Below, in pieces: positions 51,158 through 60,006 of a DNA stretch of 64,000 nt; the stretch's first letter is position 1; each line of letters opens with the position of its first letter. Position numbers and translations under genes: made by a program. The DNA comes from Pedobacter polaris (GTDB lineage: Bacteria; Bacteroidota; Bacteroidia; Sphingobacteriales; Sphingobacteriaceae), in contig NZ_SWBR01000006.1 of assembly GCF_005116505.1 (NCBI RefSeq), positions 1 through 64,000 of the forward strand, given 5' to 3'. The notes under the pieces are model-generated. The model was not told where the DNA came from. It searched no databases and saw nothing but the letters and a program-made list of their open reading frames with translations.

Positions 51158-52492
51158 TTATATTTTTGGGCTTTGAAAATCTAATTTTTTTAAACCTTGT
51201 TGTATTTCTGGTGCACTCATAAAAAGATTCCAGATTAAACCTGTACGGCCATTTTCTATCATTACAACTATTGGACCTTGATCTATACCAATGTAACGTT
51301 TTGGAAACCAATTAGCAGTTTCGCTGTAAGCGTCATAAAAACCGAATTCTCCCCAAACTTTATCACCGAGATTTTCATACAAATGCCTAATCATTTGCAT
51401 GCTTTCTACAGGTGCATAAGGATATGAAGAAAGTGCGGCGGTTGGACTTATTACTCCGAAATCTTCATTTGGCATATGTGCAGCATAACCTTTTACTGAA
51501 TAGCTAGCTGTTAAGCCCCAAGAGTTTTTACCGTAACCTTTGTAACCTTTAGGATTAGCAATAGCATAATCGTAATTGATTAAGGTGTGATTTTTATTCT
51601 CTTCCCAGTAATCAGCATATTTATCTTTTAAACCTTTAGGATTTAAACCCAAATAAGAATAGTGCGACCAAAAAAGTGGCCCAACACTTTCTCCTACAAC
51701 ATTATGTTTTAATTTAACAGGATGACCATATAAAGAAATATTGGTATTGATAGCTCCGTTTTTCGCCCAACCTTTATGATATACATCAGCAGGAACCCCA
51801 TAAGTTGGCGAGCAGGCGGCCATAATGTAGGTAATTAAACATTCATTATACCCCGTAATGGCAAAATTCATTTTCCAACCAGAGTTTGGCGACCAATGCC
51901 AGTACAATACATTTTCATTATTTTTTCTGTAAAAATTCCAATCGATACCTTTCCAAAGTTCATCTGCTTTACTAGCTAATGCTTTTTCTTCGGCATTGCC
52001 ATTTGCATAATATTGGCGAACACAAACCAAAGCCTGTGCGAGGAAAGAAGTTTCTACCAAATCTCCAGCATCATCATTTTTGCCAAAAGCTTTTGCTTTT
52101 CCGGATGGTAACATCCAATGTGGCCAAGCTCCATGAAATCTATCGGCTTTTGCCAAGAAATCAAGTCCCTTTTTAAGATGCTTATATCCTTGTTCTCTGG
52201 TAATAAATTTACGTTCAATAGCTACAATCGTTCCCATAATGCCAAAGCCACTTGCACCTGTTGCAATGATATCTTTATCATTTTGTGGATACACATTATC
52301 ACTATGGTAACGCTCTCTTGAAAGACCAGAAATAGGTTCTGCACCTTCATAGAAATATTTATAGGTTTGTTTTTGAACCAATGTAAGCAATTGGTCATCA
52401 GTAAGCCTGCCTTTAGTAGACAACTTGTTTTTTTGCTGTGTACTACAGCCGCTTAATACGATGAGTAGTAGGAATATATATATAGGTTTCAT
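51158..52492 (-). CDS. GH144-type (glycoamylase-domain) lipoprotein, short form
   Basis: A 444-residue lipoprotein (lipobox LSGC, Cys16) with a single alpha/alpha-barrel glycoamylase domain. Typical segments are LTLVQKQTYKYFYEGAEPISG, GFGIMGTIVAIERKFITREQG, HGAWPHWMLPSGKA and WGLTASYSVKGYAAHMP. The PF10091/GH144 family includes endo-beta-1,2-glucanases. The paralogue at 52504 shares the domain and is 11 bases away. Exact linkage specificity is inferred from family and neighbours. Confidence 0.88.
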   Translation of the reverse strand: MKPIYIFLLLIVLSGCSTQQKNKLSTKGRLTDDQLLTLVQKQTYKYFYEGAEPISGLSRERYHSDNVYPQNDKDIIATGASGFGIMGTIVAIERKFITREQGYKHLKKGLDFLAKADRFHGAWPHWMLPSGKAKAFGKNDDAGDLVETSFLAQALVCVRQYYANGNAEEKALASKADELWKGIDWNFYRKNNENVLYWHWSPNSGWKMNFAITGYNECLITYIMAACSPTYGVPADVYHKGWAKNGAINTNISLYGHPVKLKHNVVGESVGPLFWSHYSYLGLNPKGLKDKYADYWEENKNHTLINYDYAIANPKGYKGYGKNSWGLTASYSVKGYAAHMPNEDFGVISPTAALSSYPYAPVESMQMIRHLYENLGDKVWGEFGFYDAYSETANWFPKRYIGIDQGPIVVMIENGRTGLIWNLFMSAPEIQQGLKKLDFQSPKI

Positions 52493-52503
52493 TTGTGTAT
52501 TCT

Positions 52504-54180
52504 TTAAAGATTAGGACTTGTAAAGCCTAAATTTTTCATTCCTGTTTTTACTTCAGGAGCACTCATGAACAAGTTCCATAGTAATTTACTCCTATGGTTT
52601 TCTATCATGATGATTATTGGGCCTTGGTCTATAGCTAAGGTAGAAGAAGCAAACCAAGGTTCATTTAAACTAAAAGCATCAACAAAACCGTATTCTTTGA
52701 AAATTTTATCACCTAATTTATAGTAAAAAAACTTTAAGGCTTGCATAGATTCTGTTGGTGTGTATGGGAAAGAACTTAAAGCTGCAGTTGGTGCAATCAC
52801 TCCTTTATCATTTGTTGGTGAACTAGCACCATAACCCGTAGGAAGATCGCTCGCTGTTAAACCCCAACAATCCGCACTGTATCCAGCATATTTAGCAGGA
52901 TTAGCAATACAATAGTTGTAATTGATTAATGTATGTGCTTTAGTTTGCATCTCATAATTTGCATATATATCCGACAAGCCAATAGGATTGATTCCTAAAA
53001 ATGAATAATGTTCAAGGAAAAGTGGTCCACCACCAGCCGGACCAAGGGGTAATTGAACTCCATAATAAGAGTTTCCATTCTTTATTGATCCATTTTTCGC
53101 CCAACCTTGATCATAAACTGATTTTGGTATTGTTGACGTAGGAGAAGCTGCCGCCATTACATAAGTGATTAAACATTCGTTCCAACCTTGAATTGGCAAG
53201 TTGATTTCCCATGCATTTGTAGGGCTCCAATGCCAGTATAAAGTATTGCTATTGTCTTTTCTAAACCAAGCCCATTCTACACCATTATAAATGTAATTAA
53301 TATCAGCTCTTAATGCAACTTCTGAAGCATCTGAACCGCTAAAATATTGCCTTGCAGTGATTAAACCTTGTATTAAATACGAAGTTTCAACCAGATCTGC
53401 TCCGTTATCTTTTGCGCTAAAAGGTAGGGTTGCACCAGTATTGCCATCAATCCAATGTGGAAAAGCACCATGGTGCTTTGTAGTTTTGTTTTTAAGGAAG
53501 TCTACAATTTTTTGCAATCGGGCAAGTCCTTCTGCTTTTGTAATAAAATTACGGTGAATACCAGTTACAATTGCCATTATTCCAAAGCCAGAACCACCTG
53601 AAGTAACTGTATTTCCTGATGTATTTCTTTCTCTTGCTAGCCCACTAATTGGATGTGCAAAATCCCAAAAATATTTAAAGGTTTGTTTTTGTATTAAGGT
53701 AAGTAGCTCATCATCAGTAACTCGAGGAAATTTATCGGAATTATCTAAACCTGAAACTAGTGTGATGCTAATTGGGTTAATTAATCTTCCACCACTAGAT
53801 GATTTTAGCTTATCATTAATGGCTAAGGTGTAGGAAGTATATGATTTGAAGTCGTTTTGAGGTGTCAAAATCAAAACTTTATTTTCATCTTGATAAGAAA
53901 TAGTTGTAGCAATCATATTTCCAGAAGCATCTGTTAATACAATTCCGCTACTTACTGTTGCTGTGTTAATGGCTTCTGTAAAACTAAATTTTACGTTAGG
54001 TTTTAGGTTGACGTTACTGTACTTTAAAGTTCCATTATAAGTATCGTTTACAGTAAAAGATAGTGAAGTATCTTTATTAATTTGAGGTTCCGTTTTACTC
54101 TTCTTGCAGCCAAAAATAAAAATAGCTAACATTATAGTCGCTAAAGTTTTGACTAAGTTCTTATCAGTTAGATGATTCAT
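52504..54180 (-). CDS. GH144-type lipoprotein with N-terminal Ig-like domain
   Basis: A 558-residue lipoprotein (lipobox IFGC, Cys25). Residues 35-140 form an Ig-like domain of the Big_5 type (SFTEAINTATVSSGIVLTD). Residues 150-558 are the GH144/glycoamylase barrel with TLIQKQTFKYFWDFAHPISG, GFGIMAIVTGIHRNFITKAEG, HHGAFPHWIDGNTG and WGLTASDLPTGYGASSP. The accessory domain may hold the enzyme off the membrane or bind glycan. It may be the surface-exposed endo-glucanase and its neighbour the periplasmic one. Confidence 0.88.
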   Translation of the reverse strand: MNHLTDKNLVKTLATIMLAIFIFGCKKSKTEPQINKDTSLSFTVNDTYNGTLKYSNVNLKPNVKFSFTEAINTATVSSGIVLTDASGNMIATTISYQDENKVLILTPQNDFKSYTSYTLAINDKLKSSSGGRLINPISITLVSGLDNSDKFPRVTDDELLTLIQKQTFKYFWDFAHPISGLARERNTSGNTVTSGGSGFGIMAIVTGIHRNFITKAEGLARLQKIVDFLKNKTTKHHGAFPHWIDGNTGATLPFSAKDNGADLVETSYLIQGLITARQYFSGSDASEVALRADINYIYNGVEWAWFRKDNSNTLYWHWSPTNAWEINLPIQGWNECLITYVMAAASPTSTIPKSVYDQGWAKNGSIKNGNSYYGVQLPLGPAGGGPLFLEHYSFLGINPIGLSDIYANYEMQTKAHTLINYNYCIANPAKYAGYSADCWGLTASDLPTGYGASSPTNDKGVIAPTAALSSFPYTPTESMQALKFFYYKLGDKIFKEYGFVDAFSLNEPWFASSTLAIDQGPIIIMIENHRSKLLWNLFMSAPEVKTGMKNLGFTSPNL

Positions 54181-54208
54181 TTGGTTTAACTATTGAAATT
54201 TCGGTTAT

Positions 54209-54243
54209 AAAAAGTACAGTGCCTCAAAAAACAGGCACTGTAC
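54209..54243 (-). terminator. terminator between LamG lipoprotein and GH144 genes
   Basis: GTACAGTGCCT (54214-54224) and AGGCACTGTAC (54233-54243) form a perfect 11-base stem, followed on the minus strand by TTTTT. It would cut or reduce transcription after the susC-susD-LamG part. Confidence 0.85.
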
Positions 54244-54253
54244 CTAAAAAATA

Positions 54254-55138
54254 TTATTTGTTAGCTAAACCTAATTGATACATAGATTTGATAATTGCAT
54301 CTGGCATGAACCTGTTATAAATTCTTACTTCATCAATTACCCCAGTCATTGCTCCGAAAGCAGCATCAGTATTAACTGTTTTACCTGGAATTAAATTATA
54401 ATTCGCACCAAAAATTAATTCACCAGGCTCATAAGATTTGAAAAGGTTGTTGCCAACTCCTCTATCAGAGAAACTACCTATGTTTACACCATTAGCTACA
54501 ATGTTTAATCTTCCAGTTAAACCATTGTAAGCCAACACCAAATGAACCCAGTTATCAGGTCCAATTTTTGGGGAAACTGTATTGTTTAAATTATCTTGTG
54601 TACCACCCCCAACAGTTGCGAAAACAGGTTGAATACCTATAAAATCTAAGTTAGTTGCAGGTCTAGAATTTGTATTCAAATTGATGTTCAGGCTCCCTTG
54701 AAGATTTCCAGGTCTTGCCAATGTCAATAACATTGTACGTTTTGAACCATTGTTAGATATTTTAATCCATTGGCTTATAGTGAAACTTTTAAATACATCT
54801 GTTTTAAGATTAGCTAATTGTGTTCCATAATAAAGATAACCAGCGTTAAGGCTTACTGCTTTACCTTTAATGCCTGTTACAAGTGTGTTCCCTGCAGCTA
54901 ATGTTGGTGCAGTGCCACTTATTTTTTCAGCATAATTCTCATCGAAACTAAAGTATGCCACTAAATTAGCTGGATAGATCTCATCAGAGCTTTTAAAGCC
55001 ATCAATTGTTCCTACATAATCTGCTGGATCAACCTCTTCAAGATCATTTGGATTATCATCTTTTTTACAAGAAGATAATGTTACTGAACCTACAAGCAGG
55101 CCTAGCATTACATATTTATATAAATTTGAAAATCTCAT
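54254..55138 (-). CDS. LamG-domain surface lipoprotein
   Basis: A 294-residue lipoprotein (lipobox LSSC, Cys24) with an acidic linker after the Cys (KKDDNPNDLEEVDPADY), typical of surface-exposed Bacteroidota lipoproteins. The rest is a concanavalin/LamG fold: VAYFSFDENYAEKISG, FTISQWIKIS, NWVHLVLAYNG, GVIDEVRIYNRF. It takes the position of a surface glycan-binding protein 17 bases after susD and probably helps to capture the polysaccharide. Confidence 0.9.
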   Translation of the reverse strand: MRFSNLYKYVMLGLLVGSVTLSSCKKDDNPNDLEEVDPADYVGTIDGFKSSDEIYPANLVAYFSFDENYAEKISGTAPTLAAGNTLVTGIKGKAVSLNAGYLYYGTQLANLKTDVFKSFTISQWIKISNNGSKRTMLLTLARPGNLQGSLNINLNTNSRPATNLDFIGIQPVFATVGGGTQDNLNNTVSPKIGPDNWVHLVLAYNGLTGRLNIVANGVNIGSFSDRGVGNNLFKSYEPGELIFGANYNLIPGKTVNTDAAFGAMTGVIDEVRIYNRFMPDAIIKSMYQLGLANK

Positions 55139-55155
55139 CTTTCTGTTTTTTAAAA

Positions 55156-56697
55156 TTAATAACCATCATTTTGTTTCAACACGTTTTTACTCAAATCTAT
55201 TTGAGTTTGTGGAATTGGCAATAAATTATCTCTACTAGCAGAAAAATTTGTTTTACCAGCTGCATTCATTGCAGTTTGAGAAATACCCCATCTCACAATA
55301 TCAAAGAAACGATCATGCTCCATAGCTAGTTCAATTCTTCTTTCTTGTTGTATAGCACTTCTTAACAAAGTTTGATCGGTTGTAGTTACATTAGGTAGAA
55401 TACTTGCGTTTCCTGCTCTAGCTCTAGCTCTTACACTATTCAAGGCAGTTAATGCATTTGTAGTATTGTTAGCTCCACCCACCTCATTTGCAGCTTCTGC
55501 GAACATTAAAACCACATCTGCATATCTTAAAATTCTAACATTCATCCAATAGCCAAAGTTATTGCCAATAGATGCTCGGTAAGCAGGACTGGTATGCGTT
55601 TTATGATTGTACCTTGGATTTGGCAAACCTAATGGCGTAACCTCTCCATAAACTGTAATTCCTGGTGTTGTACCTGTACTTGTATAAAGAATTGTTCTTG
55701 CTTTACGAGGGTCATTAGGTTCATACGCTGCCTCAAGCATTGCGCTTGGCACATTCCATCCCCAACCTAAATTCCATGTTCCAGAGCCACGTACACCTTG
55801 ATGACTAGAGTTTTGAATTCCGTTAGCAGTTGGTACTGTTGCACTTGCTGTAGCCTGAATTTCAAAAACAGATTCTGAACTGTTCTCACCACTTTCACCA
55901 AAAATTTTGGTATATGGAGTTAATAAATCATATTGACCAGATGTCATTACTGCATTTGCTGAAGCCATAGCCATAGACCATTTCTTTTCAGTTAGATATA
56001 CTTTAGCTAGAATGCCATTTGCGGCACCTTTTGTAGCACGGCCAACAAATTTTTTGTCCCAGTTTAATGGCAAGTTTGCAGCTGCAAAAACTAAGTCACT
56101 TTCAATGAATGCATAAATTTGCTCTGGTGTACTTTGTGGGATGTTTGAGCCTACAACTGTGCCTAGTTTATCTATCAAAGGAACTTTTCCAAAAAGACGC
56201 ACTAACATAAAGTAAGCGTATCCACGCATGAATTTTGCTTCAGCTTCTGATTGAATTTTAACAGCATCTGTTGCAATAAGATCTTTATTGTTTTCAATCT
56301 CATATAAGGTAATATTACATTTGTTGATTAATGCATAATACCCCAACCATAATGCGTTACATCTTCCATTACTTGGTAAAACGGGGAAATTATCCATAGA
56401 AATCACATCGGCCCCACCATCTGAAGGAGTACTACCTTTATCGGCATCATCACTTCTAATACTTGTGGCTACCATAAAACCATCTACGTGTACATCATAA
56501 GATCTTAAATCTTTATAAGCACCAAACAGGAATTGATCATATACTCCAGAACCTAAAGGATATGGATAATCTTCTTTGGTATATTCTCCCTGTTTTTCTG
56601 TATCAAGGAATTTTTTACATCCCGAATTGATAGATAACAATGTTGCAGCAAGTACTGCAACACCTATATATCTTTTTGTATGATTAAATATTTTCAT
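55156..56697 (-). CDS. SusD/RagB-family glycan-binding lipoprotein
   Basis: A 513-residue outer-membrane lipoprotein (lipobox NSGC, Cys27). SusD features are the TPR helices (AEAKFMRGYAYFMLVRLFGKVP) and the C-terminal ERRIELAMEHDRFFDIVRWG. It lids the SusC pore and delivers oligosaccharides. It lies 29 bases after susC and in front of the LamG gene. Confidence 0.95.
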   Translation of the reverse strand: MKIFNHTKRYIGVAVLAATLLSINSGCKKFLDTEKQGEYTKEDYPYPLGSGVYDQFLFGAYKDLRSYDVHVDGFMVATSIRSDDADKGSTPSDGGADVISMDNFPVLPSNGRCNALWLGYYALINKCNITLYEIENNKDLIATDAVKIQSEAEAKFMRGYAYFMLVRLFGKVPLIDKLGTVVGSNIPQSTPEQIYAFIESDLVFAAANLPLNWDKKFVGRATKGAANGILAKVYLTEKKWSMAMASANAVMTSGQYDLLTPYTKIFGESGENSSESVFEIQATASATVPTANGIQNSSHQGVRGSGTWNLGWGWNVPSAMLEAAYEPNDPRKARTILYTSTGTTPGITVYGEVTPLGLPNPRYNHKTHTSPAYRASIGNNFGYWMNVRILRYADVVLMFAEAANEVGGANNTTNALTALNSVRARARAGNASILPNVTTTDQTLLRSAIQQERRIELAMEHDRFFDIVRWGISQTAMNAAGKTNFSASRDNLLPIPQTQIDLSKNVLKQNDGY

Positions 56698-56726
56698 TTT
56701 ATTTATATTAAATAATGATTTACAAC

Positions 56727-59700
56727 TTAGAAAGTTACGTTTAAGCCAAACGAGTAAATTGCAGGTACAGGATAAACGCCGTTATCAGCACCACCTGCCA
56801 AAATGTTTCCAATTTGAGCTTCAGGTGTATAACCACTCACTTTACTCCAAGTTTTGATGTTTTGACCACTTAAGAATAACCTCAATTTGTTAACGCCAAT
56901 TTTAGTCAATGCATTAGCGGCAAACGTATAACCAACTTGTACATTTCTCAATCTGAAATAGTCACCATCTTCTAGGTAATAACTACTAAAAAGGAAATTG
57001 TTAGATCTAGCATTGTTTAATATTGGCTCTACATTTGTTGACCCTTGACCAGTCCATGCATTTAGCCTGTTGCTTTCGTAGTTTAATACTGCAAACGCTG
57101 CAGTTCTACGTTGTGTATATATTTTGTTTCCAGCTACACCTTGACCGTCAATTGTGGCATCAAAACCTTTATAGTTCATACTTAAGCTTAAACCATAGCT
57201 ATATGGAGGGAAAGGGGTTCCTAAATACGTTCTATCCGCTGGAGTTATAGCACCATCACCATTTAAGTCTGCATATTTTATATCACCAGGTTGAGAATCT
57301 GCAAAACTGCCATTCGTTGCAATGTCTGCAGGATTTTGGTAAATACCAGTTTGTTTGTATCCATAAAAATAACCAATTGATCTACCAGTTTCAGTTACAT
57401 TTATACCACCATTACCTAGAATTTTAAACTCAGATGTATTGCCAAGTGAATTAACAAAGTTCTTATTGTAGCCAAAATTGGTTGTGAAATTATAAGAAAA
57501 ATCATCGCCAATTTTGTCATTCCAACCCAACATCACCTCAATACCTTTATTTGTGATTTTACCTAAGTTGGTGAAAAATGTTTCACTACCCAGTGTGCCA
57601 AGAAGTGTATATGATGTTACAATATCACTAGTTGTTTTGTTGTAGACTCCAATCTCTGCTGATAGGCGATTATTTAATGCTTTAACCTCTAAACCTAAAT
57701 CTACGCCTTGTACAGTTTCGTAACCCAAGTTTGGATCCACTCTATAGGCATTCTGAACAGCAGTATAAATATTATCCCCAAATATTGCAGTTGATGAATT
57801 TGATAAGCCAATTTGGAAATAGTTATTTGGAACTCCGTTAGAATTTCCAATTCTACCCCACGAACCGCGTAGCTTTAAGAAATCAATTCCTTTGATATTG
57901 TCTTTAAAGAAAGACTCCTCACTTGCAACCCATCCTAATCCAACACTACCAAATGTTCTCCATCTGTTCATCTGTGGAAATTTAGAACTTCCATCTCTTC
58001 TAGCAGTTGCATTTATTAAATATTTGTTTTGGAATGAATAGCTACCTCTTAAGAAAAATCCTGCATTAGATTCCTCAGAACCGCCACCATTATTGAAAGT
58101 AGGGTTATTTGCATTAATAATTCCTAAATACCATAAATCTGGATCATTTGGAACGTTCAATGTTGTATCTCTACGAGAACCTGAAAGACTTGTGCTTGAT
58201 GCAAAATAAGATGAAAAACCGCCTACCGCAGTTACCTTATGCCCACCTTTAAATTCTTTATCAAAAGTTATGGTATGATCTTGTTGATATTTACGGAATT
58301 CACTCGCGGCTTGACCAACGGTTGTTCTAACAGATTGATCGTAAAATCTTTCTGTTTGTGCAAGGCCTTCTCCTAAGTTAACTACCGTAAATGGAAGTGG
58401 TGAATAATCTCTTGAATTGTTAAAGCCTAAATCGGTATAGACAGTAGACCTTAATGTGAAATCTTTTAAGAATTTAATCTCTGCAAATAAGCTACCATTT
58501 ATTCTGTAACCTCTATTAACTGAAGTATTCCTGTTACGTTCTAAAGCATAAATTGGGTTGCCAACCTGCGCTCTTTGAAATAACGGCATTGTATTGTATA
58601 ATCCGTCTGGACTTTGAACAGCAACAATAGGAGCAGCCCAGATTGCATTATTTAAACCAGCTTGTGATGGGTTGTTTCTCCAGTGAAAACCAGTTATGTT
58701 TCCCCCTACTTTTATTTTATCGGTAATACGAATCTCCTCATTTAAACGTGCAATGAATTTTTTATAGTTATTATATTTAACTACACCGTCTTGGTCATTA
58801 TATCCAATATTAATTAACGTAGTGCTTTTTTCTCCGCTATTGCTAATACTCACTGAGTTGGTATTAATAGTAGCATCACGCAAAATTAAATCCTGCCAAT
58901 CTGTATTAGCCGTATAATTTGTATAATCTTGGGGAGCTGCATTTAAATTTGCTAATTGTGCAGAATATAATTTCTTAAACCCTTCAGCATCTGTAACATC
59001 AATTCTATCGATAATTCTTTGAATACCTAGAGTACTTTGAAAGTTTACAGTAGTTTTCCCTCTAGCAGAAACTTTGGTAGTAATTGCAATTACACCATTA
59101 GCCCCTCTTAGACCGTAAATTGCAACAGACGACGCATCACGCAATAAGTCTATAGTTTCTATATCAGCAGGGTTTAAAAAGTCGATATTATCAACCATTT
59201 GCCCATCTACAACATATAATGGACTAGCACTATTTGTACTGTTTATCCCACGAATACGAACAACAGGACTTGCACCTGGACTACCTGAATTGGTAATTGT
59301 TAAGCCTGGTACCTTACCTTGCAAAGCTGCAATTGGATTTGTTACAGCGTACTTTTCAATATCGGCTCCTTTAACGCTGGCGATTGACCCTGTAACATCT
59401 CTTTTCTTTTGAGTACCATAACCAACTACAACAACTTGATCAAGATCATTTTGTGCTAGTCTTAGGGTAACATTAATTGTTGTTTCATTGTTGATTGCGA
59501 TTTCTTGCGTTGTAAATCCAATATAGGAAAATACAAGTGTTGAATTCGCAGGAGCACTAATAGAATAGTTTCCAGTTGCATCTGTTTGAACTCCATTTTT
59601 TGTTCCTTTAATTATAACGCTAGCGAAAGGAATTGTAATTCCTTGATCGTCTTTAACTACACCCTTAACTGTAACATTTTGGGCGTAAGCAACGTTTAAT

Positions 59701-59753
59701 AAAAGCAAACAAAGTGTGGTGAGGACAGAAAATTTTGTAAAGATTTTTTTCAT
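56727..59753 (-). CDS. SusC/RagA-family TonB-linked transporter
   Basis: A 1008-residue outer-membrane importer. Signal peptide ends VAYAQ, then a carboxypeptidase-like domain (VTVKGVVKDDQGITIPFASV), the SusC hallmark VVVGYGTQKKRDVTGSI, a TonB plug (GKVPGLTITNSGSPGASPVVRIRG) and the barrel ending FGLNVTF. No anti-sigma STN domain precedes it, so regulation is likely through the adjacent sensor protein rather than an ECF sigma factor. Confidence 0.95.
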   Translation of the reverse strand: MKKIFTKFSVLTTLCLLLLNVAYAQNVTVKGVVKDDQGITIPFASVIIKGTKNGVQTDATGNYSISAPANSTLVFSYIGFTTQEIAINNETTINVTLRLAQNDLDQVVVVGYGTQKKRDVTGSIASVKGADIEKYAVTNPIAALQGKVPGLTITNSGSPGASPVVRIRGINSTNSASPLYVVDGQMVDNIDFLNPADIETIDLLRDASSVAIYGLRGANGVIAITTKVSARGKTTVNFQSTLGIQRIIDRIDVTDAEGFKKLYSAQLANLNAAPQDYTNYTANTDWQDLILRDATINTNSVSISNSGEKSTTLINIGYNDQDGVVKYNNYKKFIARLNEEIRITDKIKVGGNITGFHWRNNPSQAGLNNAIWAAPIVAVQSPDGLYNTMPLFQRAQVGNPIYALERNRNTSVNRGYRINGSLFAEIKFLKDFTLRSTVYTDLGFNNSRDYSPLPFTVVNLGEGLAQTERFYDQSVRTTVGQAASEFRKYQQDHTITFDKEFKGGHKVTAVGGFSSYFASSTSLSGSRRDTTLNVPNDPDLWYLGIINANNPTFNNGGGSEESNAGFFLRGSYSFQNKYLINATARRDGSSKFPQMNRWRTFGSVGLGWVASEESFFKDNIKGIDFLKLRGSWGRIGNSNGVPNNYFQIGLSNSSTAIFGDNIYTAVQNAYRVDPNLGYETVQGVDLGLEVKALNNRLSAEIGVYNKTTSDIVTSYTLLGTLGSETFFTNLGKITNKGIEVMLGWNDKIGDDFSYNFTTNFGYNKNFVNSLGNTSEFKILGNGGINVTETGRSIGYFYGYKQTGIYQNPADIATNGSFADSQPGDIKYADLNGDGAITPADRTYLGTPFPPYSYGLSLSMNYKGFDATIDGQGVAGNKIYTQRRTAAFAVLNYESNRLNAWTGQGSTNVEPILNNARSNNFLFSSYYLEDGDYFRLRNVQVGYTFAANALTKIGVNKLRLFLSGQNIKTWSKVSGYTPEAQIGNILAGGADNGVYPVPAIYSFGLNVTF

Positions 59754-60006
59754 ACTATTTACATTTGTTTATAATTGATTACTCTAATTTTCTGTTTTTG
59801 TTTGGTTAATACAAGTTATAACACCTATACATTAATACATCATTGGTTAAATGTGTACTATCTCATACCGGTAGACAAAGTTGAATATTAGTCTAAAAAC
59901 GATGTTTTTTAAGGTATAACAGGAAAATTACAACTACTACAAAGCAATTATTTCAAGATAGACTTGATGAAAGAAAAATTGAGGTATGAGAGGTAATGAT
60001 GTAGTG
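59754..60006 (-). promoter_or_regulatory. susC upstream region
   Basis: The 253-base gap must contain the susC promoter. On the minus strand CAACTTTG at about 59896-59889 is the best -7-like match (one mismatch to TAnnTTTG). TCTCATACC (59861-59869) and its complement GGTATGAGA (59983-59991) form a distant inverted pair that could be operator half-sites, although chance cannot be excluded. Confidence 0.35.
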
